Of a stretch of DNA of 64,000 nucleotides, positions 54,901-64,000 are shown one piece after another. Source of the stretch: Cyanophora paradoxa (taxonomy: Eukaryota; Glaucocystophyceae; Cyanophorales; Cyanophoraceae); NCBI GenBank assembly GCA_004431415.1, contig QPMI01000516.1, positions 186,001-250,000 on the forward strand, written 5' to 3'. A program made the translations under genes and the position numbers. Every line of letters starts with the position of its first letter. The stretch's first letter is position 1. Under the pieces are notes generated by a model. It saw nothing but the letters and a program-made list of their open reading frames with translations. It had not been told where the DNA came from and searched no databases.

Positions 54901-57900
54901 AGGGCGAGGGCGAGGAGGAGGGAGGGAGGGGCCGGGCTAGCGAGCTAGGGCTAGCGAGCTAGCTCGCCAGTGGCGAGCTGGCTGGGTGAGGGCGAGGAGG
55001 AGGGAGGTAGAGAAGGAGGGGGCGCGGGTCTAACTGGCTCGCTGGCTGGCTGGCTCTGGCTGGCTTGCTGGATGGCGGGGCGGGGGCGGGGGCACCTGAC
55101 GAGGAGGGGCTCGTACTTGCGGCGGACGCGCCCGCCGGCCACGCGCGCCGTCACATCCACCAGCACCTGAGGGGGCGCGAGGCGGGCGAGGCGGGGACCG
55201 GCTCAGCTCGGTCCCCTTGGATCGGACGCGGCGGCCAGGAGGGAGGGAGGGAGGAAGGACCTTGAGGCCGAGGTACGAGGCCTCGTCCACCATGTCCCTG
55301 CGAGAAGAAGGGGAAGAAAGGGCGGGCGGGGCTCAGGCGGGCGGAAGGGCGGGCGGTTGGATGGCCGAGCTAGACAGGACGCTTTCAGCCCAACCAGTAC
55401 TAATCAACGGCGGACGGATGGACGGCCGAGCCAAGAACTCGGGCGCGAAAGGACGCTTTCTGTGCGCCTAGACGGCCCAACCAGTGCTAAACAGCGACGA
55501 TCCGCCTTATCGTTAGAGCGGGCGGATCAGCCTGGAGATGGGCAGCCGAGCCAAGAAGGCTCGAGCGCGAGAAGACGGTGCTAAACAGCGACGATCCGCC
55601 CTAACGCTAGCCCGAGTCGCGCAGCGGCGGAGCACGCGCCCGGGCAGCTCAGAAAGGCGGGCGGCTGAGCTGAGGCCCGTTCAGCGCACCGGAACGCCGG
55701 CTCGCCGCCGAGCATGGAGCACGGGCGCGTGCGGTCCGCAACGGCCATCGGCGACGCGTCCGGCCGCTGCGGGGCGGGGTCGTCAGGCGGAGCGGGGCGA
55801 CAGGCTGGGCTAGGCTGGGCTAGGCTGGGATAGGCTAGGCTAGCAGCAGGGGAGGGAGCGCGGTGGGGGGGAAACGGACCTGCCAGGATCCGTCCCCGCG
55901 CACGGCGCCGTTGTCACGCTCCATCGCGCCCATGACGTACAGGCTGCGGGTGGGGGGTACACGAGATCAGGGAGGGGGAGGAGGCAGGGGGGTTGGGAAG
56001 GGGGGTACCTCGTGATGCCGTCGTCCTTGAAGCGAGCGAGGGCGTCCCTCACGTTGTCGAAGGTGCCTGAGGGGTACGGCGTTCGTGTGGGCGGGGGGAG
56101 GCGGCGCCGGAGAAGGGGGGTACGCGCGGACCGCGGTGGAGGATCTGGCGGCTGACGGGGTCGATCTGAGCGTCCTGCAGGTCGGGAATGACTGCGCAGG
56201 GGAAGGGTACGCTCGCTTCAGGGGGGTACGATGGCGGGAAGGCGGGGAGGGGGGGGAAGCGGACCCTCGTGCATCTGCTCGGAGCGGAGGGCCGCCGGGT
56301 GGACCACAAAGCGACCCTGGACGGCGGATTCCGGTACCCCCGGAACCTCCAGCAGGGAGAAGGTGCCTGCGCGAAGGGGAGGTAAGTCAGGCGCTGGCGG
56401 GGGCTGAGCCGGGCAGGGGTACGGGCGAACCATCCGAGCTGAGCTGGACGAAGCGCCAGTCGAAGAATCCCGCGCGGGGGAACGCGTTCAGCTCGACCTG
56501 CGGGCGGGTACGCGCGTCGGAAGGGGGGTACAGGTGCAGCAGAAGCCGGGGGGGGGGGAGCGGCGCACGCGCAGGTTGGGCGCGGTCTTCGAGAGGCGGT
56601 GGCGCGTCTTCATCGTGGCGTCCGACGAAACGTCGTACGATGGACCGTTCACCTGCGGATCGAATTCGATCAGCGGCCGTCCGGCAAGCCGGCGCGGGGC
56701 GGGGGGCACGCACGAGGAGGTAGACCGACTCAACGGGTACGGGGAGCGCGCTCTGCGCGGGGAGGGGGCGATGAGGGGCACCGAGAGGGGGTACGCGGGC
56801 GGGCGGCCGGGCAGGGCGCGCCTTCTGGACGGGTACGTCGACGATGAAATCGTCGCCGACCGCGCGGACGATGGCCTTGAGCGGCTCGTCTGCGCGCAGA
56901 CGCGGGCGCGTCAATAATCGCCAGGCGCGTGCGCAGGTTCGAATCCCGGAGGGCGCGCACCGATCTGCCAGAAGACGCCGTCGTACAGGACGTTCAGCAG
57001 GCGGACCGAGCGATCGCGGATCGAGGCGTGCTGCGGCGGCGGGGCGGCGTCAGCTGGCCGCTGTGCGCGCGCAAATGCACTGAAAGCGGAGGTACCTGCG
57101 AGCCGAGCTGCGTGATGAGGAGCCGTTCGACGTAGCGCGTTGAGTTGGCGTCGCCCGCGAACTGGAAGTACCTGCGCGGGCGTCGGCGGCCGTGCGGGTG
57201 GGCGGAGCGGCGGGGCGCGGAGAACGCACGAGAGGTCCTCCTCGAGCTCGTCGAGCGCCTCCGCGACGACGGCCTCCTGGTCGGCGATGAGGCGCGCGAC
57301 GAACGTCTGGAACTTGCCCTCGTTGTAGCGCCGGGCCGTAGCGCCCTCCAGAACGCGCGCGCAGTCATTTCCGACGAGCGACCACGCGATGCTGTCGACC
57401 GAAGAGCCGTCTGCGCGCGGGACGCCAGGTGAGCGATTCGCGTCGGCGCGCCATCGGCGCAGTGTGGGGTGACGCGCGGGGCTGGCGTTGGCATGGACCC
57501 GCAAACGTAAAGCCTCCCAACGACTATTGAAGTTTGTGCGCATGATCGCTAAGGGCGCCGCGACCCCGCCCCGGCTCGGAGGCTCACGCACCGCGAAGCA
57601 AGCGCTCGGCGTCCTCCTTCGCCTCGCGCGCCTTCCAGAACTCGAAGGCGGCGTTGCTTCCATTCTTGATTTCTTTGCCGGTGCCGTTCGCCACGCTCGC
57701 GTCACCGGCCAGCCCCTTCGACGAACCGGCTGGAGGCGCCATTGCAGCAACGATGCCTACGGGAGCAGGGGCAGCTGGCGATCATGGTGAGCGTCCCTGA
57801 AATGATCGCCGCACCACGCACGGCAGTACGTACCAGCGACCACAGGCAGGGGACTGCTAGACTCCCCGCGCGGGCTATCTTGCGGAGAACCTTGCGGCGA

Positions 57901-57945
57901 CGGTCCGCTTGCCGTTCCCGAGCCGCCCTTCTTCTTCTTTGCCAT
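42924..57945 (-). CDS. GH13-GT5-CBM48 alpha-glucan (starch/glycogen) synthase
   Basis: Start ATG at 57945 (MAKKKKGGSG), stop TGA at 42926-42924, dozens of exons. The first five chain in phase: 57945-57834, 57756-57592, 57410-57230, 57171-57096 and 57030-56961. Domain order: Ser/Pro-rich N-terminus, helical part, GH13 alpha-amylase-like domain (about 56060-50270) with a Gln/Gly/Ser-rich insertion, helical linker (50115-48700), GT5 glycosyltransferase (48602-44055) and a C-terminal CBM48/AMPK-type domain (43403-43070), ending KYPWEEWR. GT5 enzymes extend alpha-glucans from ADP- or UDP-glucose. GH13 plus GT5 in one chain recalls fungal alpha-1,3-glucan synthases, and the GGLGVM and FEPGGIVQ motifs also fit that group better than GlgA. 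It lacks their membrane C-terminus and instead has a starch-binding module. Product: storage or wall alpha-glucan, probably cytosolic; no targeting peptide is clear. Confidence 0.8.
43070..43785 (-). other. CBM48/AMPK-type starch-binding domain at the C-terminus
   Basis: VFVAGSFDNWQGRHALSR (43403-43350), WTLTKELPHGTYLYKFIG (43250-43195) and VDGQWVNSPTEPLS (43134-43090) reproduce the GSFNNW ... LPPGxYxYKF ... VDGxW pattern of glycogen-binding domains of AMPK-beta and CBM48 proteins, including the two Trp that stack on glucose. An exon upstream (about 43785-43673; FTFRWTQGGKEV) probably belongs to the same fold. It would anchor the enzyme on its glucan. Confidence 0.8.
44055..48602 (-). other. 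GT5 glycosyltransferase domain of the glucan synthase
   Basis: Order of blocks: VGPLVFIAPELGKW then STVGGLGVMVDELTITLARL (48580-48265), VVFLHNNGFFPSPYNGG (about 47810), VTNDWFTGFVPAYAKCNFF (about 47375), FFHIVHNLDPSYEG, GTVSPSYRDELLAKS, FPNGIPVGERVERL, VFAFVGRITEQKGVHLI (about 46250; the R and K of the R-x-x-x-QKG motif are present), IQIFIGGMASPSDPYGGQ, YNFWAEPTQ, LGADFGLMPSLFEPGGIVQQ then EFFVAGTPV (45140-45060; E-x7-E motif intact), VAFKTGGLKDTVHEY and GNGFTFEHHNHGDF. All key GT5 residues are retained except the Lys of the bacterial KTGGL loop (here STVGGL). The catalytic domain is therefore likely active. Confidence 0.85.
50270..56060 (-). other. GH13 alpha-amylase-like domain of the glucan synthase
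   Basis: Readable blocks from N to C: ALARFKDDGITR and LYVMGAMERDNGAV (56050-55880), VADRTRPCSMLGGEP, DEASYLGLKVLVDVTAR (55290-55140, region I), LVWDDTSLPVR, KLDAWDLLCYETLY, VHGVRLDNAQAWP (54390-54340, region II, nucleophile Asp present), DFVFLAETAW (53680-53640, region III, acid/base Glu present), CVGSICGHRLPYP (about 53240, at the region IV position), VDVLFLLPDIPMTFAGEEEG (52970-52900), then HYSHRRNLRRMLPLIQYG, VNVLAFARHLP and VVLVATNFSSSKALLAVD (C-terminal beta domain). Region I lacks the usual His, and region IV has HR where HD is expected, so hydrolase activity is doubtful. Confidence 0.7.
53032..53082. repeat. (GGGGC)10 microsatellite
   Basis: Ten uninterrupted GGGGC units on the + strand, that is GCCCC on the sense strand of the glucan synthase intron. 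A shorter relative lies at about 61915-61960 in the last intron of the DOT1-like gene. Confidence 0.95.
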
Positions 57946-59328
57946 GGCGCTGCAGCTTGCGCGCAGGGCCGTCAGAAGTGACGTACCCACCAGGAAGTTG
58001 CTCCCTGGGGCGCGCGAACTCTGCGGCGAGCTCGATCCGGTTCGGCCCGAGCGTTCTATGAAAGCAAGCGCGACATCCGATGCGTCGAATCCCAGCGCCC
58101 GCCGGAGAGATCAAATGGCCATGCCACGCGAATCGCTCATGATCAGCAGGACTCTTCGATCGAACAAGTACAGCCCCGGGAGCCCAAACAGCGCCGCGGG
58201 GCAACAACGGACGACTACCCAAGGAGCGGTGCAGTCCGCACAGCTCGGCAGCGACGCTCCTAGGACTCGGCCCGAGGCAGACCCTCTCCCAACCCGCGAA
58301 GGGCGGTTCTGGGTGCCTAGCAAGGGCGGTCCTTCATCTCCTTAGCACGCGCAGTAGAGAGCTAGATAAGCTGGGCGACCAGGCGCAAGCTAGACAATCC
58401 CCCTGTTAAGAGCTATAGCGCAGCTGCAGCAGGTCACGCCCGAGCTGCGAAAGCGCCAGCCGACTAGGGACCACAGTGCCGCGGTCCACATGGGCGACAG
58501 AAGAAGTGCTGCCCACGCCGGCGTGAGAGAGTGCAAGAGTGCCCTTCAAGTGCATGTGTGAGAACAGCAGCCCCGACCGAGCGGGGGCAGGGGGACGCTC
58601 TTACCAAAGCGAGGCCAAGCCGAAGCTTACAGGACCGCTTTGGGGAGCCCCACCGAGCTGCTGCGCGCCCCAGCGAGCCCCGTCAACGCTCGCGGGCGCC
58701 AAGGGCGCATCTAAACCCGTGAGACCCGCCCGCGCCGCCCCGCTCCGCCCGCATCGCTAGGCATCCTCGGCAACCGCAGCGTTCAACGAGCTCGACCCCG
58801 ACCCGCGGCCGTCGACCGCAGTCCGGAAGTCTGCCGCGAGGGAACGGGTGAGTGCCAGGTATGGTAAAGCAGCAGCCAAGAAGAGAGATGGAGCATCAAA
58901 TAGAGACAACCGAAACACGATACAATCCTACAGGCACCTCACCGCGAGGTCGCCGCCGCCGCGAACGCGGTGAGACAAGCTGCGAGTGGCAGGGTCCTTT
59001 AAGAACACCGGCAGGACACCACGGCTCGACACGGGCCACCGGACGCCCGTACCTCACGCGTGCTGAGAAGGGTCGAGGTGCGTCCTCCGACCCTCAGATG
59101 CCGCCGTCCCGCCGGCCATCTCTGTGGCCTGGAGGGGACAGTCGCGACTATCTACTGCACGAGCCGGGGCATACGCTGCCGCCCGCCTCCGCCGACGAAG
59201 GAAGGAGGAGCGGCTGATTCACCGACCGAGAAGCGAGTCTGCCGAAGCAAGCAGGCCCTAATCAGCGCCTAATGTCGACTAGAAACGAACACTGACTGCA
59301 AACACGCACTCAACGGACGGCGAAGCGT
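57946..59328. other. Intergenic region upstream of the glucan synthase gene
   Basis: Must contain the promoter of the minus-strand glucan synthase. Plus-strand frames of 60-133 codons (57944-58345, 58531-58760, 58852-59217) have no domain and biased Arg/Pro/Ala composition. I saw no tRNA, TATA box or repeat worth naming. Confidence 0.45.
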
Positions 59329-59877
59329 TCACGGGTCCATATGAACAGCCTCCCGAAGACCAGCGACATCGATGAAGGGCGCGCCGGGGGCCAGGAAGGA
59401 GCCGCAGAAGTCGATGCCCGAGCCGTCATCTTGTGTCCAAGCGTGCGGGTGCGAATTTTCGATCCACGAAGACGTGGACAGGAGAGGCGTGGGGGGAACT
59501 GACGGAGGCGAAGATGGCCGCGCGGCCACGGACTGAGACCGCCGAAGATGCGCGGGAAGCCTCCTCGAAGTGAAGCGCCGACTGCCCACCCGCTTCCGCC
59601 GCCCGCCGCGGCAGCCTCTCCGCTTGCGCCGCCCGGCCGAAGAATCCTCCACCGCGCTGCGCAGCGTCGAGACACTCTTGGAGGTGATGGTGGGGGTGTC
59701 GAGGGCGCGGAAGAAGGAGCCGTGCTGCAGGAAGTTGGACGGGAGGGCGAGAATGGTCGGGAACTTGCGGGGGAAACGGAGCGGCAGGAGCGGCGTCCGC
59801 GGCAAGGAGGGCCAACTGAACGCTGTGGAGGCGACGGACAGGGCCGGCGAGGCCGGCGAGGGCGGAAATCTGGTCAT
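59329..59877 (-). CDS. Possible small gene divergent from the coiled-coil gene
   Basis: An ATG-initiated frame of 182 codons reads MTRFPPSPASPALSVAST at the start and contains FPTILALPSNFLQHGSFF followed by RALDTPTITSKSVSTLRSA, which has the look of real protein; the end (FCGSFLAPGAPFIDVAGL) is also ordinary. No family is recognised. The basic, Ser/Pro-rich N-terminus could be a targeting peptide. Its start lies 100 bp from the ATG of the plus-strand gene at 59977, a divergent arrangement. An overlapping frame is also open, so this call is weak. Confidence 0.25.
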   Translation of the reverse strand: MTRFPPSPASPALSVASTAFSWPSLPRTPLLPLRFPRKFPTILALPSNFLQHGSFFRALDTPTITSKSVSTLRSAVEDSSAGRRKRRGCRGGRRKRVGSRRFTSRRLPAHLRRSQSVAARPSSPPSVPPTPLLSTSSWIENSHPHAWTQDDGSGIDFCGSFLAPGAPFIDVAGLREAVHMDP

Positions 59878-59976
59878 CGCAGAAAAGGGTCTTTAGGACG
59901 GGTACTTGTTGTAGAACGCGTTGCGGGTTCGGCTCCCTGCGGGTGTGTCCTGGTCCCGCGCAGGCTTTGGGGCGCC

Positions 59977-61332
59977 ATGGACGAAGATAAGAAGTCCTCT
60001 CCGACCTCTGATGCATCCAAGTCGTCAAAGCCACCAGCTGGGCCGCCTGCGAAGCCCGCAGCTGCTGGCCCGTCAGTCAGCGCCGACGACCGGTCCAAGC
60101 CCGGCAGGGGATCGCGTTTGCAGGCGAAGCATGTGATGACTGCAGTACCAGTCCTCACGCGCATCAACATCGTGCTCAAGAACAGCGAGACGTCCGAGGA
60201 TCTCAAGAAAATGCGGAGCTTCGATCCCCTCGGCATGGTGATGCGCGACCGAGGCGATAAAGGAGGTGCAGGGCGCTCTACACCTTTAATGCACGACGTG
60301 AAGACGAACATCGACGTGCGCGCCCGCCCCTCCACTTGCGCAATTAAATTTCTCGTGCCATTGCCTGCCGCGGGGCGAACCAGGGCCCTCCTCTGCTTGC
60401 CTCCACACGCTTTAAGTTCATTTTAGATTATCATCTGCCCGAGACGCTCCAACACCTCCGCCTTGCTCCACGCGGCCCGTTCCGCGTCCAGCGCTCGCTG
60501 GTCTTTCCGCCCTGCCCGCCCCTCCTTGAGAGTCGCCCTACCTCTTGCCCTCCTTATCTCTAGCTCGAGTACACTCGGGGGAATGCGTCAGGTGGGATGG
60601 GCTCGCTCTGACAGCGGCCCCTGCAGCCGCGGACCAAGAAGCAGTACTGGACCGTGGAGGTCGACCGCATGGAGCCGATGCCGCGCAAGAGGCGCTACGA
60701 CCTCGCGGTCGGCGCCGCGGTGCCGGCCTTCCTGCGAAGATCGGGCGCGGACTCGGCGGGAGGGCGTGCGGACGGGGCGCGGGCTGCGCAGCCGATGTAC
60801 TCGTCCGCTGCGGTCAACCGCCTCGTTGAGGAGAACCAGAGCCTGCGGCAGGAGCTTGTGGACGCGAACGCTTCCATCACGTCGCTGCAGGACGAGAACG
60901 AAGGGCTCCGGGAGACCGCGCGCCGCTTCCGCGCGCGCGTCGAGCAGCTGGACCCCGAGCCAGCCGAGTCCGACCCGCCCGGCCCGCCCTGCGCCGCCAT
61001 GCGCGGCCTCGCCGCCGAGCTCAGGCGCGTCGAGTCTGCGCTCCGCTCGGGCGCCGCGACGCTCTCCCCCGCCGCCTCCGGCGACCTCGCCGCCGCCCTC
61101 TCCGACCTCTCCGCCCGTCTCTCCGCCATCGCTCCGCCCCGCCCCCGCCCCGCCGCCGCCCGCCAGCGCCGCCGAGCCCGGGCCCGCCGCGACCTCCTCC
61201 TCCTCTTCCTCCTCCTCCGGCGCCGGCGGCGCCGCCGCCGCCTCCGGCGCCGCGGCCGCGGCCCCCGAGGGGGGCCCCTCGCCCATGGAGGTCGACAAGG
61301 GCGGCCAGAGCGCGTCCGGCGGTGCAGTGTAG
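59977..61332 (+). CDS. Coiled-coil protein of unknown function
   Basis: Exon 1 is 59977-60315 (ATG in good context, GCGCCATGG; 113 codons, MDEDKKSSPTSDASKSS onward), ending exactly in phase at a GTGCGC donor. Exon 2 starts at 60627 after a CTGCAG acceptor (PRTKKQYWTVEVDRMEPM). It holds a clear coiled coil (VNRLVEENQSLRQELVDANA then SITSLQDENEGLRE, about 60815-60915) and Ala/Ser-rich helices. The natural-looking C-terminus (MEVDKGGQSASGGAV, stop at 61330-61332) is in a different frame from the coiled coil. A one- or two-base indel in the C-rich tract near 61130-61165, or an unrecognised splice, must join them. Staying in the first frame ends instead at 61442 with an Arg-rich tail. The family is not recognised; two segments (KHVMTAVPVLTRINIVLKN, FDPLGMVMRD) may help a search. 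Confidence 0.5.
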
Positions 61333-61806
61333 GCGGTCAGAGCGCGTATACGTATACATTTCGCGTTCACTCTAGCTTTATCGTTTCAAGTAGAAAGGCT
61401 ACCACTCGTTTTTCATCGCTGCGGAATGTGCATGCGTCTTAGGGGCATGCGCAGGGGCGCCAGTGCTGTACTGAGCAGCTGCGGAGCTGAATCTGTAGCT
61501 AGTACTGCACGTAGAAAGAGACTCGTCGATAGAGATAATTACATTATGATATACTTCGCGGCCTGGTCAGCGACCAATACACGCTAACGCGATTCACAAA
61601 CAATAAGTTTACATTACATTAAGGTGCCCGCGGTAGGCGAGGGCGATTGGTGTACGGACGGGGAAGGGAAATGGGGTACGGCGGAATGGACGAGGGCAGG
61701 GTACGGGGGCGAGGAAAAAGGGCGGAAGGCGGATGAATCTAGATCGAGGAAGAAGGGGGGAATGCGGATGAATCTAGATCCAGCTCAAAAATTGTCAGCT
61801 TGAGCT
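61333..61806. other. Convergent intergenic region
   Basis: 3' flanks of the coiled-coil gene and the DOT1-like gene meet here. Contains an ATACGTATAC palindrome (about 61345) and two near-identical GCGGATGAATCTAGATC segments (61729-61745, 61762-61778). No gene is seen. Confidence 0.6.
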
Positions 61807-64000
61807 CTAGACGGCCGCCTGTTCCCCTGCGGCCGATCCCGCGCTGAGACGCTTCGACTCGCCGTCCACGACGTACAAAAAGCCGTCCTGAGCGCGGGCA
61901 GGCCGTGAGCGCGGGGCGCGGGGCGGGGCGGGGCGGGACGGGGCGGGGCGGGGCGGGGCCGCCGACCATGTCGGTGGCGGCCCAACTGACGACGTCGCCC
62001 CGCGCCCGCGAGCGGACGTGGCGGAAAGGCCACCGGAAGATCCGGAGCGGCGAGTCCGCCTGCGGGCGGGAGGGTTCGCACCCAGCGGCGCGGGGGGCGG
62101 GCACGGGCGGGCGGGAGTAAGGAAGGCCAGGCTGAGCGCACGTAAACGCGGGAGGAGGGCCGGTACTTCGTGTCCAGGTGGCGGAGCGTCAGGAGCTGGG
62201 GATAGGGGGAAGGGGGGGGTCAGGAAAGGGCGGGAGCCCGGAGCCTGGAGGGCGGGCGAACAAGGGGGGTGCGTACCATGACGCCGGGGGCGAGGCTCTC
62301 CTTGAAGCTCCTCTGGAGGTTCTGCGACGTCTCCTCCGGGAAGAGTACGTTGTTCATGAAGATTTTCGTGTACCTGGGGACGGCTCGGGGGGGGGGGGGG
62401 GGGGGGGCGGCGAAGGCGGGGAATCAGGCGTACCCCGCGAAGCTCGCCTGCTCGGCGTCCGCGCAGCTGAATTCGCACTGCCCCGCCTGGATGTTGTGCT
62501 CCGCCATCAGCTGCACCCGGGGAGGTCAGCGGTGGCGGCGGCGGCGGCGGGGCGGGGCGGAGCGGGCGCTGGCGGCGGCGGCGGCGGCGGCGGCGTACCC
62601 TGTTGAAGTGGGGTAGGACGTCCACAGAGATCTGGTGGAGGTCCTCGCGGATCTCGATGCCGACGGCGCGGCAGCCCACCATCGCAGCCACCTGAGCCGG
62701 CGTCAGGGCCGACGGCACACGGAGCTAGAGGGGGGTACACGCGCCTCGAAGACGACGTTGCCCCAGCCGCAGCCGATGTCGAGGAAGACGTCGTCCTTCG
62801 TCAGCTTGAGCTCCTTGATGATCTGCCGGCGGGGCCGCGCGCCCCGTCGCCGGCCAACGCCCAGCGGCCGGGCGCTCGAGCGGCGGGCGCGGGGCGCACG
62901 ATGCGGACGAAGGGGGATAGGACCTCGCCGTAGGTCGTCTTGGAGAAGGGCGTGTACTTGTTTACGACGCCGTAGTCCACTTTCGCCAGCTCGGTCTGCG
63001 GGCGCAGGGCGCGCGGCCGCGGGCCGGGGTCGATTCGGAGGACGCAGAGGGGGAAGGGGGCGCGGCGGGTCGGCTCAGAGGGGTACAGGGCGCACCGCCT
63101 CGGCGATCAGCTGCTTGATCTGCATCGGCCGCGCATAGGGCGGGCTGGGAGGGGCTGGCTCAGCGGGGCCGGGGGCGAGCGGCCGAGAGGCGCGCGCGGC
63201 GCACCGGCCCCATGCGCAGTCGTGGGGCAGCCTGGCGGATCGGATGTGGACCTTGGACGTGTCGGAGGGCGGGGGCTGGCCCCAGGCCCCGACGCGCCGC
63301 CAGGGCGTCGTCGGGGCGGAGCCGTGCGGGGGGTACGCGTCGGCCTCGTCCTCCGTCTCGGTACCCGACTCGTCCGAGCCCCGGTCCTCGTGGCGCCCGC
63401 CGCCCTCCGGATCCGACGCTCTACGCTTGCCCCTCGCCTTCTCGTAGCGTAGCGTAGAGCAAGCGAGGGGGCCGAGCCGGAGCCCGAGCTCCGCCAGCTT
63501 CGGCTCGGGCTCCGGCTCGGCCTCCTTCTTGATCCGCTTCGCCTTCTCGGGCTCGGGCTCGGGCTCGGGTTCCTTCGCCTCCTTGCGACGCTTCGCCTTG
63601 TCCAGCTCCGGCGGCTTCGAGGCGGTGCCCTTCGCCCCGTCGCGCCCCGCGTCGGCTCCGGCCTCGCCGGTCGGCCTCTGCGGCCGCCGCGGCCCGCGGG
63701 TTCGATGCTCGAAGGTCTCGAAAGGCCGCGACTTGTCCCCTCCATCTTTTCCTTTCCAGCCGCTCCAGAAAAGCAGCCTCTTCTGCTCTCGGGACATGCT
63801 GTTCCGTCCCTCGCTTGGGGGCTCCTCATCGCCAGAGGCCGTCGCTGGCTCCGCCGCCGCGGCCGCTGCTGACTCCGCCGCCGCGGCCGGCGCTGGCTCT
63901 GGCGCCGCGGTCGTCGCTGGCTCCGCCGCCGCGGCCGGCGCTGGCTCCGCCGCCGCGGCCGCTGCTGGCTCCGCCGCCGCGGCCTTCGCTGGCTCCTGCG
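61807..64000 (-). CDS. DOT1-like histone H3-K79 methyltransferase, 5' end outside window
   Basis: Exons in phase: open edge to 63205, 63144-63097, 62995-62900, 62822 to about 62734, 62692-62601, about 62512-62430, 62377-62278, 62198 to about 62139, about 62057-61970, and 61888-61807 (stop TAG). The N-terminus has 9-residue EPA-AAAAA-type repeats (63998-63850), Lys/Glu-rich and acidic segments. The catalytic part reads YTPFSKTTYGEVLSPFVRI, LKLTKDDVFLDIGCGWGNVV (SAM-binding motif I), GCRAVGIEIRED, CEFSCADAEQASF and KIFMNNVLFPEETSQNLQRS, matching the DOT1 signature (YGE, D-x-G-x-G-x-G, G-x-E, NN-x-x-F). DOT1 enzymes methylate Lys79 of nucleosomal H3 in the nucleus. Protein C-terminus: GEQAAV. 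The coding frame is still open at the right edge. Confidence 0.8.
63850..64000 (-). repeat. 27-bp coding minisatellite (EPA-Ala-rich) in the DOT1-like gene
   Basis: A 27-base unit repeats in frame at least five times, encoding variants of a nine-residue EPAxAAAAA module (EPAAAAAAA, EPAPAAAAE-type). It runs off the right edge. It would form a flexible or helical Ala-rich tail outside the catalytic domain. Confidence 0.85.

Noticed and set aside
56931-56957. tRNA-like B box (GGTTCGAATCC)
   Set aside because: The flanking T-stem does not pair, no A box or acceptor stem fits, and the site lies in a short intron of the glucan synthase gene.
59426-60034. Minus-strand frame with LRR-like SALAGLAGPVRRLHSVQLA
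   Set aside because: No repeating LxxLxL register; the other minus frame here is more protein-like, and the stretch overlaps the start of the plus-strand gene.
1-64000. Bacterial or viral origin, CRISPR arrays, operons
   Set aside because: Spliced exons, a histone methyltransferase and LINE-type retroelements indicate a eukaryotic nuclear genome. No spacer-repeat array is present; regular repeats are head-to-tail with no unique spacers.

Overview
The window looks like nuclear DNA of a GC-rich eukaryotic microalga. Its genes are broken into many short exons joined by GT-AG introns of roughly 30 to 200 bases. It carries a poly(A)-tailed non-LTR retrotransposon and a DOT1-type histone methyltransferase. 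An intron holds an 89-bp AT-rich scrap of dnaK. dnaK is plastid-encoded in red algae and in lineages with red-derived plastids (cryptophytes, haptophytes, stramenopiles) but not in green algae or plants, so I infer a red-lineage plastid. I cannot name the species.

Layout. 1-1495: GC-rich tandem array, period 138-141 bp, running off the left edge. About 1500-17095: a very long, decayed LINE-type element on the + strand, with an acidic and Gly-rich ORF1 ending in an RGG box, an APE-type endonuclease, a reverse transcriptase, RNase H and a Ulp1-like (C48) cysteine protease, ending in A14. 18359-31231 (-): a multi-exon gene for a secreted or surface-anchored Cys-rich protein, with the dnaK scrap in one intron. 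32060-35405 (+): a seven-exon glycoside hydrolase family 2-like protein that seems to lack its catalytic half. 35765-38294: an insertion flanked by a 16-bp target-site duplication and ending in A8. 39.6-40.5 kb and 42.14-42.17 kb: two oppositely oriented copies of another retroelement 3' end, flanking an unrecognised gene (about 40.6-42.06 kb, +). 42924-57945 (-): one giant gene encoding a GH13 amylase-like domain, a GT5 starch/glycogen/alpha-glucan synthase domain and a C-terminal CBM48/AMPK-type starch-binding domain. 59977-61332 (+): a coiled-coil protein of unknown function. 61807 to beyond 64000 (-): a DOT1-like H3K79 methyltransferase, open at the right edge.

Functionally, the clearest host theme is alpha-glucan synthesis (GH13-GT5-CBM48), next to a degenerate carbohydrate-active GH2 protein and a cell-surface protein. 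The most unusual items are the Ulp1-carrying giant LINE, the three-domain glucan synthase, the plastid DNA scrap, and a distinctive intron style in which donors often read GTACCCCC and long C-runs lie on the sense strand. Most long reading frames elsewhere are by-products of high GC content. Exon boundaries given here were read by eye from splice signals and phase, and none has transcript support.
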